A stretch of 64,000 bases of DNA from Flectonema sp. DT1601 (Eukaryota; Euglenozoa; Diplonemea; Diplonemida; Diplonemidae): contig OZ025840.1 in the NCBI GenBank assembly GCA_964019425.1, forward strand, positions 334,001-398,000, in the 5' to 3' direction. The translations under genes were made by a program, and so were the position numbers. Shown here in pieces: positions 63,058 to 64,000 of this stretch. Below the pieces are notes generated by a model, which ran no database searches, was not told where the DNA came from, and saw nothing but the letters and a program-made list of their open reading frames with translations. The first letter of the stretch is position 1; every line of letters begins with the position of its first letter.

Positions 63058-64000
63058 CTGTGAAGGGGATCAGAAGTAGAAAGAAACAATAGGCGTATTC
63101 GTTCTTAGTTTTTCGTGGAATTATTTTCCACAGAATGGATTGAGACTTTTTTTTCAAGAAGGGTGATGTTATATTGCTATTATTATTGGTACCGGGTTTT
63201 TTTTTTTTTTTTTTTGGAGTTTTCTTTATTTTTCCTACCTCATTTTTGCACGTTAATGAGACCCCCCCTTTTTTTTTTTTTTTTTTTTTTTGGGTTATTT
63301 TGTCATTAACAACGATCACTGAAAACAGGAGGGTAGCATAAGGGGAAGTCTCAGCAGCAGGCGATCGAATCGTTTACAACACGCGACTACAGTCAAACAT
63401 CGATTGCCGTTCCTTTTTTTTTTTTTTTCCCTCATCTGTTACAGATCCGACTAACTTCTTGGTTAGATGGAAGTACTACGAATCACATATTAGCGATGGC
63501 AAACATCTGAAAAATCAGTTGTCGTTTCCCCCCCCCCCGTCATTGGATAAGTAATGCGTAGTAACGATGGTAGTGGCGAAATCATCACTAGTCTTTTTTA
63601 GGCTTTGTTCCTTTTTTTTTTTTTGTTTTTTCTTCGGTTTTTTTTTTTTTTTTTTTGTTTTTTTTCTTGTCGGGACACAACCAACGCTCATTCATAAATT
63701 AGTCTTGCTATATCGCATTTTACAAAAAAAAAAAAAATTATAGAAAACAAAAGAGGGGAAAAAAGAATGAAAAAAAAAAAAAACAGAGCTCAAGGTTTTT
63801 GTTCATGTGCTCCACAGGGCTCGTCTTGGGGCACGTGCCCATCTCGTATATAAAGCTGTCATTCAAAAAAAGCTATTAGATACGGAAAGGGGGAAGAAAA
63901 AAAAAATGAAATAAAATTACACAAGTCAAGTGTCTATTTTTTTTTTTATTTCTATTTCTAAAAGGAAAGAAAGAAATGTTAAGAATAAAAACATTTTTTT
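63058..64000. other. Right edge region
   Basis: No gene established. Near 63840 (minus) a T/C-rich tract and AG precede ATG 63842 (MGTCPKTSPVEHMNKNLELC), after which the frame runs into poly-Phe. A perfect palindrome GGGCACGTGCCC lies at 63829-63840. A plus-strand acceptor-like CATCTGTTACAG lies near 63445. Confidence 0.35.

Noticed and set aside
1-64000. CRISPR arrays, LTR or virus-derived elements, full-length transposases
   Set aside because: None seen. The repeats here are tandem coding repeats, short inverted or direct repeats and A/T runs.

Overview
This looks like nuclear DNA of a flagellated unicellular eukaryote. The genes encode epsilon-tubulin, centrin, a voltage-gated K+ channel, a GOST-family membrane protein, SF3B4 and a mitochondrial-type thiolase. 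Every convincing gene (about 20) is on the minus strand. Nearly all have an AG 10-110 nt upstream of the ATG, usually after a pyrimidine-rich stretch. Unidirectional genes with a splice acceptor before each start point to polycistronic transcription with spliced-leader trans-splicing. From memory, the 784-aa multi-membrane protein also resembles families of free-living bodonids. My inference is a euglenozoan (bodonid kinetoplastid or diplonemid-like), at moderate confidence. Unusually for a kinetoplastid there are also short conventional introns: six GT-AG introns of 76-90 nt can be placed, and each restores or extends a reading frame.

Layout, left to right; all transcription runs right to left. 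1-5.3 kb: the 5' part of a giant ankyrin-repeat protein gene that leaves the window. 5.5-9.8 kb: homopolymer-rich intergenic DNA with two strong hairpins. 9.8-14.0 kb: PHO80-type cyclin, a receptor-like membrane glycoprotein, a PIN4-type parvulin. 15.2-18.2 kb: a surface glycoprotein with a long NYSAPYG repeat. 19.0-19.4 kb: proteasome assembly factor UMP1/POMP. 22.4-28.6 kb: a small unknown ORF, a leucine-rich-repeat protein and a GPR180/TMEM145-like protein. 28.8-35.2 kb: a 2,124-aa protein with two copies of a PDZ module and a C2 domain. 35.7 kb: a 57-aa RIIa/DPY30-type protein. 40.2-51.3 kb: a compact cluster of kelch protein, epsilon-tubulin, an unknown protein, thiolase, centrin, an EF-hand coiled-coil protein, an unknown basic protein and SF3B4. 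53.0-55.2 kb: a Kv-type channel with three coding exons.

55.3-64 kb has no long gene. At 58.06-59.63 kb two 76-bp modules (73/76 identical, inverted) each lead inward to a tRNA-like sequence with good pol III A and B boxes but poor folding. Between them lies a shortened copy of the peptidyl-transferase part of large-subunit rRNA. This is the least explained structure here.

The epsilon-tubulin, centrin and RIIa-domain genes fit basal-body and flagellum biology. The surface glycoprotein, the seven-membrane-segment protein, the GOST protein and the channel form a membrane set. Intergenic DNA is full of 10-35 nt A or T runs, which are rare inside coding sequence.
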